From positions 62,001 to 126,000 of the forward strand of contig JAJYDE010000002.1 in the NCBI GenBank assembly GCA_021777755.1: a DNA stretch of 64,000 nt, read 5' to 3'. Positions 1-7,320 of the stretch are shown one piece after another (the stretch's first letter is position 1; every line of letters begins with the position of its first letter). Below the pieces are notes generated by a model that saw nothing but the letters and a program-made list of their open reading frames with translations, ran no database searches and was not told the DNA's origin. This DNA is from Deltaproteobacteria bacterium. Lineage in GTDB: Bacteria; Desulfobacterota; Syntrophobacteria; Syntrophobacterales; Syntrophobacteraceae. Position numbers and translations under genes: made by a program.

Positions 1-79
1 CGGCTCCTATTCCCAGCTTTTCTCGAAACTCTTTGGGGATAACGATCTGACCTTTGGATGATGCTTTTACTATCGGCAT
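1..79 (-). CDS. AbrB/SpoVT-type DNA-binding protein, start only (cut by left edge)
   Basis: The first 26 codons read MPIVKASSKGQIVIPKEF followed by REKLGIGA, the swapped-hairpin AbrB/MazE N-terminus (xSSKGQIVIPKExRE). A very strong ribosome binding site (AAAGGAGG) lies 8 bases before the ATG at 79. Such short proteins are usually antitoxins of a toxin-antitoxin pair or transition-state regulators; the toxin, if any, would lie left of the window. The gene follows the methyltransferase remnant by about 77 bases on the same strand. The rest of the protein is outside the window, so size and partner cannot be judged. Confidence 0.8.
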   Translation of the reverse strand, partial: MPIVKASSKGQIVIPKEFREKLGIGA

Positions 80-155
80 GTTTATCTTACCTCCTTTCAC
101 CCAATCCTACATTTACTGCCTCAGTATAACAAAAAATGGAGGCGCCGGCGAAAGA

Positions 156-1032
156 TCATGCCTTTTTCACTCGGGAAGAAAGCGGCCGGGCGTCTTCGTG
201 GTCGAATCGTCTCTCGAATTCCGCCCATGCGGTTTCATAATCGGCCTCCCGGTCGCACTTGTCGAAGGGGGCAACATAGGTGATCGTTCTCTCCCGAGGT
301 CCGCCCGGGAAGGGTGTCGTCCATGATGGTCCGGGAGACGGTCCCGCTCTTCCTGTTTTTGATGGGCTCCCACTCGGGCCTGGAAAAGCCGACGCCGGGG
401 AGGCCCTTGCTTGCCGTGAACACGATGCGGCCGTTTTGATCGTACCAGGTGTCGGCCTCCTTTTGTCGAAGAACGGGGAACTGGACCCGGTAGATGGTCT
501 TCAGTTCCTCCAGCGTAAGGCCCAATGCCATGGATGTGAGAACATCGATTTCGACGAGAGCCTGCCGGCGCTCGTAGTCGGTCCGTAGGGCGCAATTGCG
601 GGTCCACTCGGGCGTGAGATTGGCGAATTTGGCGTTGTCGAGGCGGGGGTCGTCTTTGGTCCAGCGGTCTGAGCAAAAATCCTTTTTGAAAGCCTCCGCC
701 CAGAGCTTGGCGAATTGAGTTGTAAGGAATGTAAGCATGAGCGTGCGGACCACCGAATAGGCACACATATTACTGGTTGATGGAAGTGGTAATTGTTTTG
801 CCAAATCGTTTCGCAGATCGCTCTTACCTGTACTCTTTATAAAAAAATCGAACGGCAAAGACATCCATAGGCTCGCCAGGTAGAGTATCTTCGATGTATC
901 GCGGAGCGCTTCGCTGAATACACTATCGCTATGGCCGGATTGAGGGGGTATTATTGAACCTTGCACAGTCCTCTCGCCTGACTGACTGCTCTGCTTGTGT
1001 TTATAATAATATTCAGTAACGGAGCCCGGGCT
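156..1032 (-). pseudogene. C-terminal remnant of a large class I DNA methyltransferase (restriction/phage-defence type), truncated and frameshifted
   Basis: The minus strand is open from a TAG at 1033-1035 and encodes the C-terminal part of a large SAM-dependent DNA methyltransferase of the Eco57I/PglX kind. Recalled family landmarks are LASLWMSLPFDF, RTDYERRQALVEID, YRVQFPVLRQ, DTWYDQNGRIVFT and SKGLPGVG. The frame breaks in a CCCGGG run near 304-309: removing one G restores DTLPGGPRERTITYVAPFDK and then CDREADYETAWAEFERRF to a TGA at 156-158. No start codon with a ribosome binding site precedes the fragment, and the catalytic half is absent, so it is both 5'-truncated and frameshifted. Assignment to BREX, DISARM or type IIG is not possible from the tail alone. 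Confidence 0.7.
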
Positions 1033-1073
1033 CTACGCTCCCCGCCACTCTCTCAATCCACAACCCGTCCACA

Positions 1074-1134
1074 CCTTTTTTCCCCTTCTGATTGCCGTTT
1101 CTATTGCCGCCCCTATTTGCCGCTTCTGGCCGCC
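1074..1134 (-). repeat. Four-unit ~13-bp tandem repeat, copy A
   Basis: Read on the minus strand: GGCGGCCAGAAGC (1122-1134), GGCAAATAGGGGC (1109-1121), GGCAATAGAAAC (1097-1108, one base short), GGCAATCAGAAGG (1084-1096), then GGAAAAAAGG. The same arrangement of four units followed by GG plus an A-run occurs at 48634-48692 and 63360-63418. The shared unit is approximately GGCAAYCAGAARC. No function is known to me. It lies just upstream, in minus-strand sense, of the methyltransferase remnant. Confidence 0.75.
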
Positions 1135-1423
1135 GCTTTGCACCTCCAAACCCCTCCGTGATATAAAACCCCCCGCGGAGTCCACGGTTATCGGCGCCCG
1201 GGCCTTTCCACCCAAGCTCCCGATGACAAGGGTTCTTTGAAAACTGAATGTTCGTTCCACTCCTCCGACCGCCATCCGGACACCCTCGCCCCGAGGCCGA
1301 GGCGCCCCCAGGCACCACTGTTCACCCCGGCCGCGCTCGCTACACCATTTTTTCACCCGCCCCCCCGTTCTATCGCCTATTTACGCGCCTCGGTCCAATC
1401 CCCCCGTTTTTCGACCTTTTTCC

Positions 1424-1538
1424 CCTTGCTGTTACCATGCTGTTCCTGTGCTGTTAACCATGCTGTTACCCATGCTGTTATCTCCGCTGTTCCCATGCTG
1501 TTCCCATGCTGTTCCCATGCTGTTATTCCTGCTGTTAT
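1424..1538. repeat. Tandem array of ten 11-12-bp units, consensus CCATGCTGTT(C/A)
   Basis: Ten head-to-tail units are visible: starts at 1424, 1435, 1446, 1458, 1470, 1482, 1493, 1504, 1515 and 1527. All contain the core GCTGTT; most begin CCATG. Unit length alternates between 11 and 12 bases, so the array is not a coding repeat in one frame. It differs in sequence and period from the 13-bp repeat 300 bases to its left. Confidence 0.85.
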
Positions 1539-1935
1539 TTTTTACCCAATAATGCTTAAATACACGTTAAATCAGCATGATAGACAAATCAACAAAAAAT
1601 AAATTTTTCAATTATCAGCGCGCGACGCTCCCCGCATTGGCCGTAATTGCAAAACCGGCGATGCATGTCCTCCTTGAATTTGCGCCGGCCCCGCGCTCGC
1701 ACATCCCAAAACACCATCCGCTCGCAAACCAAATTCCCCACCGCCATCTTTCGCCGATTCAAAATGGCGGATTGCCCCCAGCCCCGCCCGCGCCATTTTC
1801 GCCTTGCCCGGAGGGAACAAAAAGAGTATTTGGTTTAAACACGACATGTGACGTCATGAAATGCGAGCGGTATACTTTTTGGGTGCTCATGGACAATCAT
1901 AGACGACATCAAATGTTTGCCGCCTCAAAACACCG

Positions 1936-2022
1936 CCTTCACTCCGGGGGGGGATTTCCCTGAGGCCTGCCGACAACTTGCCTGCAATCTCCAAACCGAA
2001 CAGGCAGGGATCGCCCCCTCGA
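1936..2022 (+). promoter_or_regulatory. Structured leader RNA upstream of modA (possible molybdenum-cofactor-type riboswitch)
   Basis: Two nested stems can be drawn: an outer one pairing the G-run at 1946-1953 with CCCCC at 2014-2018, and an inner one pairing CCTGCC (1966-1971) with GGCAGG (2003-2008). The segment ends about 70 bases before the modA start. A nested, G-rich leader before a molybdate transporter fits the Moco RNA motif, known upstream of molybdate and molybdenum cofactor genes. I cannot run a covariance model, so the class assignment is inference; an attenuator or simple hairpin is possible. Confidence 0.4.
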
Positions 2023-2091
2023 AAAAGCTCTTTTTGTGGCCGGGCCGGCCTTAAACTGGTAAATTGGCAATAATGTTCACAGGAGATGATG

Positions 2092-2886
2092 ATGATTATT
2101 AAAAACAATCCGTCGTTTCGAGCAGTCATGACCTTCGTGGCGGCTCTAGGCCTGCTCGCCGCCCCTCATGCCCCGGCGCGCGCAGGCGGCGGCCTCACCG
2201 TGTTCGCTGCCGCATCTCTTACCAACGCCTTGAATGATATAGGCAAATTATTCGTAAAAAACGAAAAGTCCTCCTTCAGGGCGTCCTATCTTTCTTCTTC
2301 GACCCTGGCCGAACAAATCGAAAACGGCGCACCCGCCAACGTCTTCATCTCGGCCGATGAAAAATGGATGGATTATCTGGCCGCCAAAAAACTGATCGAT
2401 CCGGCAACCCGCATGAATCTTCTGGGCAATCGCCTCGTTTTGATCGCCCCCGCGAATAGCGGAATCGACAAAGTCGATATTACTCGCGGCTTCAACCTGG
2501 CCGGGCTTCTTGCCGGCGGGAAGCTCTCGATGGGGGATCCGGCCCACGTGCCCGCAGGTATTTACGGAAAGCAGGCACTGGAAGCGCTGGGCGTCTGGAA
2601 AAGCGTTGCAGATAGCGTGGCCCGGGCAAGCGATGTTCGCGCCGCGCTCGTTTTGGTCGAACGCGGCGAAGCGCCTCTTGGCGTGGTCTATGCCACAGAC
2701 GCCGCGATTACCGGCAAAGTCAAGGTGGTCGGCGTATTTCCGGCAAGCAGTTATGCGCCGGTCGTCTATCCGGCGGCGCTGGTCACAGGCCATGAAAGTC
2801 CGGCCGCAAGGAGTTTTCTAAAATTTCTCAAGGCTCCGCAAGCGCTCGCGATTTTTAAAAAATACGGTTTCACTGTGGCCAAATGA
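2092..2886 (+). CDS. modA: Molybdate ABC transporter, periplasmic binding protein
   Basis: Binds molybdate (or tungstate) in the periplasm and delivers it to ModB. A Sec signal peptide ends near PARA-GG, followed by the family opening LTVFAAASLTNALNDIG and the later MGDPAHVPAGIYGKQAL and GVVYATDAA signatures of the ModA branch. Three in-frame ATGs lie at 2086, 2089 and 2092. The AGGAG at 2081-2085 abuts the first, so the third (264 aa) is best spaced. The stop overlaps modB as ATGA. A structured leader precedes the gene and may regulate the whole operon. Confidence 0.93.
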   Translation: MIIKNNPSFRAVMTFVAALGLLAAPHAPARAGGGLTVFAAASLTNALNDIGKLFVKNEKSSFRASYLSSSTLAEQIENGAPANVFISADEKWMDYLAAKKLIDPATRMNLLGNRLVLIAPANSGIDKVDITRGFNLAGLLAGGKLSMGDPAHVPAGIYGKQALEALGVWKSVADSVARASDVRAALVLVERGEAPLGVVYATDAAITGKVKVVGVFPASSYAPVVYPAALVTGHESPAARSFLKFLKAPQALAIFKKYGFTVAK

Positions 2887-3581
2887 ACCCCTTCGGTCTT
2901 ACTCCCCTCGAAATGGAGGCCTTGAAACTGAGCCTCCGGGTCTCGGTCTGGGCCGTGGCCGCGAGCCTTCCGTTCGGCATTCTCGCGGCGTGGGTTCTTG
3001 CGCGGCTCAAGTTTCCCGGAAAGTCGGTCCTGGACGGCCTGATTCATCTGCCGCTGGTTCTGCCCCCCGTTGTGGTGGGCTACCTGCTGCTCGTGCTGCT
3101 CGGAAACAGGGGCCTGTTGGGGGCGTGGCTCCACGAAACATTCGGAATCACATTCATCTTCACCTGGAAGGGGGCGGCGCTGGCCTCCGCGGTCATGGCC
3201 TTCCCTCTGCTCGTACGCGCGGTAAGGCTTTCGATGGAAAACGTGGATCGAGGTCTTGAGGCCGCGGCCCGAACGCTCGGGGCCGGACCCCTCAGAGTGT
3301 TTTTCACCGTAACGCTACCCCTTGCGGTCCCGGGGGTGACGGCCGGAGCTATTTTGGCCTTCGCTCGCAGCCTTGGCGAATTCGGGGCTACCATCACCTT
3401 TGTCTCCAATATCCCGGGGCAGACGCAGACTCTTCCGCTGGCTCTCTACACCCTGACCCAGGTCCCCGGAGGGGAACGGGCGGCGATGCGCCTGTCCCTT
3501 ATCGCGGTAGCGCTGGGGATGGCCGCTTTGGTGGTCTCCGAGATTCTGGCCAGGCTCTATGCGGCCCGCATGAAAGGCTGA
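2883..3581 (+). CDS. modB: Molybdate ABC transporter, permease
   Basis: Inner-membrane channel subunit, 232 aa, about five to six membrane segments. It carries the binding-protein-dependent permease EAA loop (LEAAARTLGAGPLRVFF then LPLAVPGV), which docks onto ModC. It starts at an ATG overlapping the modA stop, so translation is coupled. Length and motif spacing are those of typical ModB. Nothing abnormal seen. Confidence 0.93.
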   Translation: MNPFGLTPLEMEALKLSLRVSVWAVAASLPFGILAAWVLARLKFPGKSVLDGLIHLPLVLPPVVVGYLLLVLLGNRGLLGAWLHETFGITFIFTWKGAALASAVMAFPLLVRAVRLSMENVDRGLEAAARTLGAGPLRVFFTVTLPLAVPGVTAGAILAFARSLGEFGATITFVSNIPGQTQTLPLALYTLTQVPGGERAAMRLSLIAVALGMAALVVSEILARLYAARMKG

Positions 3582-3589
3582 AGGCAATC

Positions 3590-4672
3590 ATGCTCGATGT
3601 CCATGTGAGAAAGCGGCAGGGCGGTTTCACGGTCGATGCGGCCTTCCGGTCCCGGGAGGCCGGCGTCACGGCCCTGTTCGGTCGTTCGGGCGCGGGCAAG
3701 ACATCGATCATCAACATGGTCGCGGGACTCGTTCGCCCCGACCAGGGCCATATAATCGCAGGCGGCCGCCGCCTCTTCGACTCGAAAGATTCCATCGACC
3801 TTGCTCCCGAAAAACGGCGTATCGGTTATGTGTTTCAGGACGGGCGGCTTTTTCCACACCTTTCGGTAAGATCGAACCTGACCTACGGTATGCGCCTTGC
3901 TCCCCGAGCCGAACGCTACGTGGAGTTCGATCAGTTGGTCGATCTGCTCGGCATCGCACACCTGCTCGACCGGCGCCCCGGCAAGCTCTCCGGCGGCGAA
4001 AAGCAGCGTGTGGCGATTGGCCGGGCACTGCTGACAAGCCCTTCCGCACTGCTCATGGACGAACCGCTGGCCTCCCTCGACTTTGCCAAAAGAGCCGAGG
4101 TACTGCCCTTTATCGCCCGATTGGCCGGGGAGTTTTCGGTTCCCATCGTCTATGTCAGCCACTCGCTGGAAGAAATTCTAAACCTTGCGGACAGGATCGT
4201 CGTGCTGGACTCGGGCCGCGCTGTCGCCTCGGGACCGATCGAGGAGCTTATGAGCCGCCGCGACCTGCAAAGTGTTACGGGTTATACGGATTGCGGCGCC
4301 ATATTGACCACCGTTGTGGACTCGCACCATGATGCGCAGGGGCTGAGTCACCTGCGTTTCCACGGAGGACTACTCAAGGTTCCACGCCTTGCAGTCGCGC
4401 TCGGCGGCAGGGTCCGGGTGCGCATAGAGGCCAGAAGTGTGGCCATTGCGCTGGTTGCCCCCGAGCAGACGAGCGTGCAGAATATCCTGCCCGCAACTGT
4501 GGAGGAAATTCTCAGGGAAAACGGCTCTCTTGTGGACGTAAGGCTCGATATCGGCTGTCCGCTGCTTGCCAGAATAACCCCCCTTGCACTCCAAACACTG
4601 GACTTGAAGCCCGGAATGCGGGTTTTCGCCATAATAAAGAGCGTTGCGGTTTCTCACGGGGTTTTGTTTTGA
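3590..4672 (+). CDS. modC: Molybdate ABC transporter, ATPase
   Basis: Powers molybdate import. Walker A GRSGAGKT at residues 31-38, Q-loop VFQDGRLFPH near 81-90, ABC signature LSGGEKQR at 133-140, Walker B LLMDEP near 154-159. The last 70 residues (from about QTSVQNILPATVEEI) form a Mop/TOBE domain that binds oxyanions, typical of ModC at about 360 aa. It lies nine bases after modB in the same operon and ends five bases before the convergent chromate-transporter gene, so there is no room for a separate terminator. Confidence 0.93.
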   Translation: MLDVHVRKRQGGFTVDAAFRSREAGVTALFGRSGAGKTSIINMVAGLVRPDQGHIIAGGRRLFDSKDSIDLAPEKRRIGYVFQDGRLFPHLSVRSNLTYGMRLAPRAERYVEFDQLVDLLGIAHLLDRRPGKLSGGEKQRVAIGRALLTSPSALLMDEPLASLDFAKRAEVLPFIARLAGEFSVPIVYVSHSLEEILNLADRIVVLDSGRAVASGPIEELMSRRDLQSVTGYTDCGAILTTVVDSHHDAQGLSHLRFHGGLLKVPRLAVALGGRVRVRIEARSVAIALVAPEQTSVQNILPATVEEILRENGSLVDVRLDIGCPLLARITPLALQTLDLKPGMRVFAIIKSVAVSHGVLF

Positions 4673-4677
4673 TCGCC

Positions 4678-5208
4678 TCATACGCGCACAAAAGCCATTA
4701 GAATCCCGACGGCCATGGAACCGGCCACAAGCAGCCCGTAGCTCACCCGGCGCGATATGGCCAGAGCCGCTACGGCCGCAATCACGGCGGTCTGCCAAAA
4801 ATAGTGCGGGGACTGCCTGGCAAGAGAAATCGCCGCGGTCAGGATAATGGCGGCCACCACGGGCAGCACCCCGTGCATGATGGCCTGGGTGATCTCATTG
4901 CCCCGCACCTTGAGGTAGAATTTTTCGAGCAGGTACATGCACAGAAGCGAAGGAGTGAAAATTGCCACGGTGGCCACGAGGGCTCCGGGAAGGCCGGCCA
5001 CCTTGTAGCCGATGAAAGTCGCGCTGATTGCCACGGGCCCTGGCGTCACCTGCCCCAGGGCGATGGCCGCCCCGAACTGCGAAGAAGTAAGCCAGCCGCT
5101 CTGATACACCGCCGCGTTCTGCATCAGAGGAATCATGGCGAACCCTCCGCCAAAGCCAAAAAAGCCAATTTTTAGAAACGAAAAAGCAAGCTCGTAAAAG
5201 ATGTTCAT
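4678..5208 (-). CDS. chrA: Chromate/anion transporter, short subunit B
   Basis: A 176-aa membrane protein with the CHR-family opening FGFGGGFAMIPLM and the later LGQVTPGPVAISATFIGYKVAG signature. In many bacteria ChrA is one protein of about 400 aa with two such halves; here, as in other short-chain CHR systems, the halves are separate genes. It starts by ATGA overlap with the upstream half and so is co-translated. Substrate is inferred from the family (chromate or sulfate); with no regulator or reductase nearby, the physiological role is uncertain. Confidence 0.85.
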   Translation of the reverse strand: MNIFYELAFSFLKIGFFGFGGGFAMIPLMQNAAVYQSGWLTSSQFGAAIALGQVTPGPVAISATFIGYKVAGLPGALVATVAIFTPSLLCMYLLEKFYLKVRGNEITQAIMHGVLPVVAAIILTAAISLARQSPHYFWQTAVIAAVAALAISRRVSYGLLVAGSMAVGILMAFVRV

Positions 5209-5870
5209 TTTCCCACTTTCTGGTGGCCTGATTCACCCTTGGCGGCTCTTTTGGTGAACAATGGCTCCAGCCACACCCTTGCGGCCCCGGTGAGCCCTCC
5301 CATCAGCACGAGCCAGATCGGATTGACCGGAAATGCCAGCCCGAGAACAAGAGCGGCGATGCCCACCGAAAAACAGCACCAGTGGCGTGGAATGCGTTTG
5401 GCCATGTCCCATACAACCGCGATCAGAAGCCCCACGACTCCGGCGGTCAGCCCTTCCATTGCCGATTTTACGAAGGGGTTGTTTTCCCAGGCCAGAAAAA
5501 CCCCGGCAAGCGCCACGATAAGCAAAAAAGAGGGCAGGATGAGGGCCAGTGTGGCCATGACCATCGCCGGGACGCCTCCCAGCCGGTAGGCGATCGCGGC
5601 CATCAGGTTCACCGTAAGCGCACCGGGCCCCATTTCGGAGAGCGCTGTCATGTTCTCGAACCGCTGCTCGGAAATCCACTGGTGCCTTACAACCAATTCA
5701 GAATGAATCAAATCCAGGACCGCATAGCCTCCCCCGAAACCGATCGTGCCGATCTTCAGCCAGACCCGCACGATCTTCCACAGGGTTGGCGGACCTTGAT
5801 TGGAGGGCAATACAGCAAAAAGGCCTCCTCGCTTCTTTCCCTCGGGTTCACGAGGGTTTTCCCTGTCCAT
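5205..5870 (-). CDS. chrA: Chromate/anion transporter, short subunit A
   Basis: A 221-aa membrane protein with IGTIGFGGGYAVLDLI and MGPGALTVNLMAAIAYRLGG, the amino-half CHR signatures. It is the first gene of a two-gene minus-strand operon with the other half, overlapping by four bases. The N-terminal ~30 residues are charged and cytoplasmic (ENPREPEGKKRGG). The gene is divergent from the SbcD-like gene; the region between has a TATAAT at 5929-5934 on the plus strand. Confidence 0.85.
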   Translation of the reverse strand: MDRENPREPEGKKRGGLFAVLPSNQGPPTLWKIVRVWLKIGTIGFGGGYAVLDLIHSELVVRHQWISEQRFENMTALSEMGPGALTVNLMAAIAYRLGGVPAMVMATLALILPSFLLIVALAGVFLAWENNPFVKSAMEGLTAGVVGLLIAVVWDMAKRIPRHWCCFSVGIAALVLGLAFPVNPIWLVLMGGLTGAARVWLEPLFTKRAAKGESGHQKVGK

Positions 5871-6059
5871 AAGAATCTGTTCCTCACATCGGCAAAGGAT
5901 TAAGGCGGCTGGCTCCGTCCTTTCATGTTATAATCCGGCAAGCCCGGATTGAAAAGTAAAAGGGAAACGAAGTCGGGCATGTTCCTTTTTTCCCGGCCTT
6001 CCCACCTGATGAATGAACCAACAAGTATAAAGCGTTCTTTAGTTTCCTTCGGGGGTGCC

Positions 6060-7307
6060 ATGTTTTCTTTCATTCACGCGGCAGACATCCACCTCGACAG
6101 CCCGATGCTGAGGCTGGATGCCTATGAAGGGGCGCCGGTCGAACAGATCCGGCAGGCGACCCGCAGGGCGCTCGACAACCTGGTCGAGCTGGCAATCTCC
6201 GAGAAGGTCGATTTCCTCCTTATAAGCGGAGACCTCTATGACGGAGACTGGAAAGACTACAACACGGGACTCTTTTTCCTGTCCAGGATGGCGCGGCTGG
6301 CCCAAGCGGGCATTTCGGTCCATATCATCGCCGGAAACCACGATGCGGCGAACAAAATGACCAAAAGCCTCCGGCTGCCCGAGGCGGTCCACCGCTTCGA
6401 ATCTCGCAGCCCCGCCACGGTGCGCCTCGAAAAGACCGGGGTGGCCATACACGGCCAGAGCTTCGCCTCCGCGGCGGTAAACCGGGACCTTTCGACCGCC
6501 TACCCGGCGGCGATCGAAGGCTATTTCAACATCGGCATGCTCCACACCTGCGCGGCCGGAAGCAGCGAGCACGACCCTTATGCTCCCTGCACCATCGAAG
6601 GCCTTAAGAGCAAAGGCTACGACTATTGGGCGCTCGGCCACATTCACAAACGGCAAACTCTTTGCCAAGACCCCCCGATCCTCTTTCCCGGAAACCTCCA
6701 GGGCCGAAGCATCAGGGAAACCGGCGAGAAGGGATGCGTGCTGGTAAAGGTCCAAAACGGCCAACCCGAATGCCAATTTCATCCCCTGGATGTTTTCCGT
6801 TGGGAACAGTGCGAGGTCGACCTCGGCGGTGAAAAAACCGAGTCCGGGGCAATGGAAAAGATCATGAACAGGGTTTCGGCCATCGCTTCCGGCTCGGATA
6901 TTTCCATGGCCCTCCGTGTCAACGTTTTCGGAGCATGTCCGGCTCACAACAAGATCGCCGCGGACCCCGAACGGCTGCTCAACCTCATCCGGGCCGGGGC
7001 GATTTTCTGCCTGCAAGACAGGGTGTGGATCGAGAAGGTAAAGGTCGATACTTCGCCTCCATCAAGTGAGGAAAGCCTTGGCCAGGGCGGTCCCGTCGAA
7101 GTTCTTCTGGAACTTATCGAAGAAATCGGCGCGGACCCCGACCAGATGAGAGCGCTTGGCTCATACCTGGGTGATTTGTGGGCCAAGCTTCCGCCTGAAA
7201 TTAAAAGCGGCGCGGGGGCGGTGTCTCCCGATGACCCGGGGGCCATCGCACAACTGCTCGATGAAGTGCGGCCCCTGCTCGTTCAAAGACTCCGAATATC
7301 GGAATGA
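6060..7307 (+). CDS. SbcD/YhaO-type DNA repair exonuclease
   Basis: Calcineurin-like metallophosphoesterase expected to act as the nuclease of an SbcD/Mre11-type complex with the next gene. The phosphoesterase motifs appear in order: DIHLDSP, GDLYDG, AGNHD and GHIHK. The open frame extends to 5949, but the protein family begins at FSFIHAADIHLDSP, so the ATG at 6060 (415 aa) is chosen; GGGGGTG lies just upstream. It is followed at 14 bases by the ATPase partner, the usual YhaO-YhaN order. The C-terminal third resembles no catalytic domain I can name. Confidence 0.88.
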   Translation: MFSFIHAADIHLDSPMLRLDAYEGAPVEQIRQATRRALDNLVELAISEKVDFLLISGDLYDGDWKDYNTGLFFLSRMARLAQAGISVHIIAGNHDAANKMTKSLRLPEAVHRFESRSPATVRLEKTGVAIHGQSFASAAVNRDLSTAYPAAIEGYFNIGMLHTCAAGSSEHDPYAPCTIEGLKSKGYDYWALGHIHKRQTLCQDPPILFPGNLQGRSIRETGEKGCVLVKVQNGQPECQFHPLDVFRWEQCEVDLGGEKTESGAMEKIMNRVSAIASGSDISMALRVNVFGACPAHNKIAADPERLLNLIRAGAIFCLQDRVWIEKVKVDTSPPSSEESLGQGGPVEVLLELIEEIGADPDQMRALGSYLGDLWAKLPPEIKSGAGAVSPDDPGAIAQLLDEVRPLLVQRLRISE

Positions 7308-7320
7308 TGGCGATATCACC

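Larger units (their letters stand above)
1033..2085. other. About 1 kb of gene-free DNA rich in repeats
   Basis: No reading frame here has a convincing start or family signature. The stretch contains a perfect palindrome GAGCCCGGGCTC at 1022-1033, the four-unit 13-bp repeat (1074-1134), the CCATGCTGTT tandem array (1424-1538), an AT-rich segment around 1550-1610, an inverted repeat AAAATGGCG/CGCCATTTT (1761-1769 and 1791-1799, 21-base loop), and the structured modA leader (1946-2018). It separates a mobile-defence remnant on the left from ordinary metabolic genes on the right, which suggests an old insertion edge. Confidence 0.6.

Noticed and set aside
1229-1252. GGTTCTTTGAAAACTGAATG resembles text found in some rRNA spacers
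   Set aside because: No rRNA or tRNA sequence surrounds it; the match is short and isolated.
1237-1602. Open frames across the repeat region (for example 121 aa on the plus strand)
   Set aside because: Low-complexity translations of GC-rich and repeat DNA with no ribosome binding site or family likeness.
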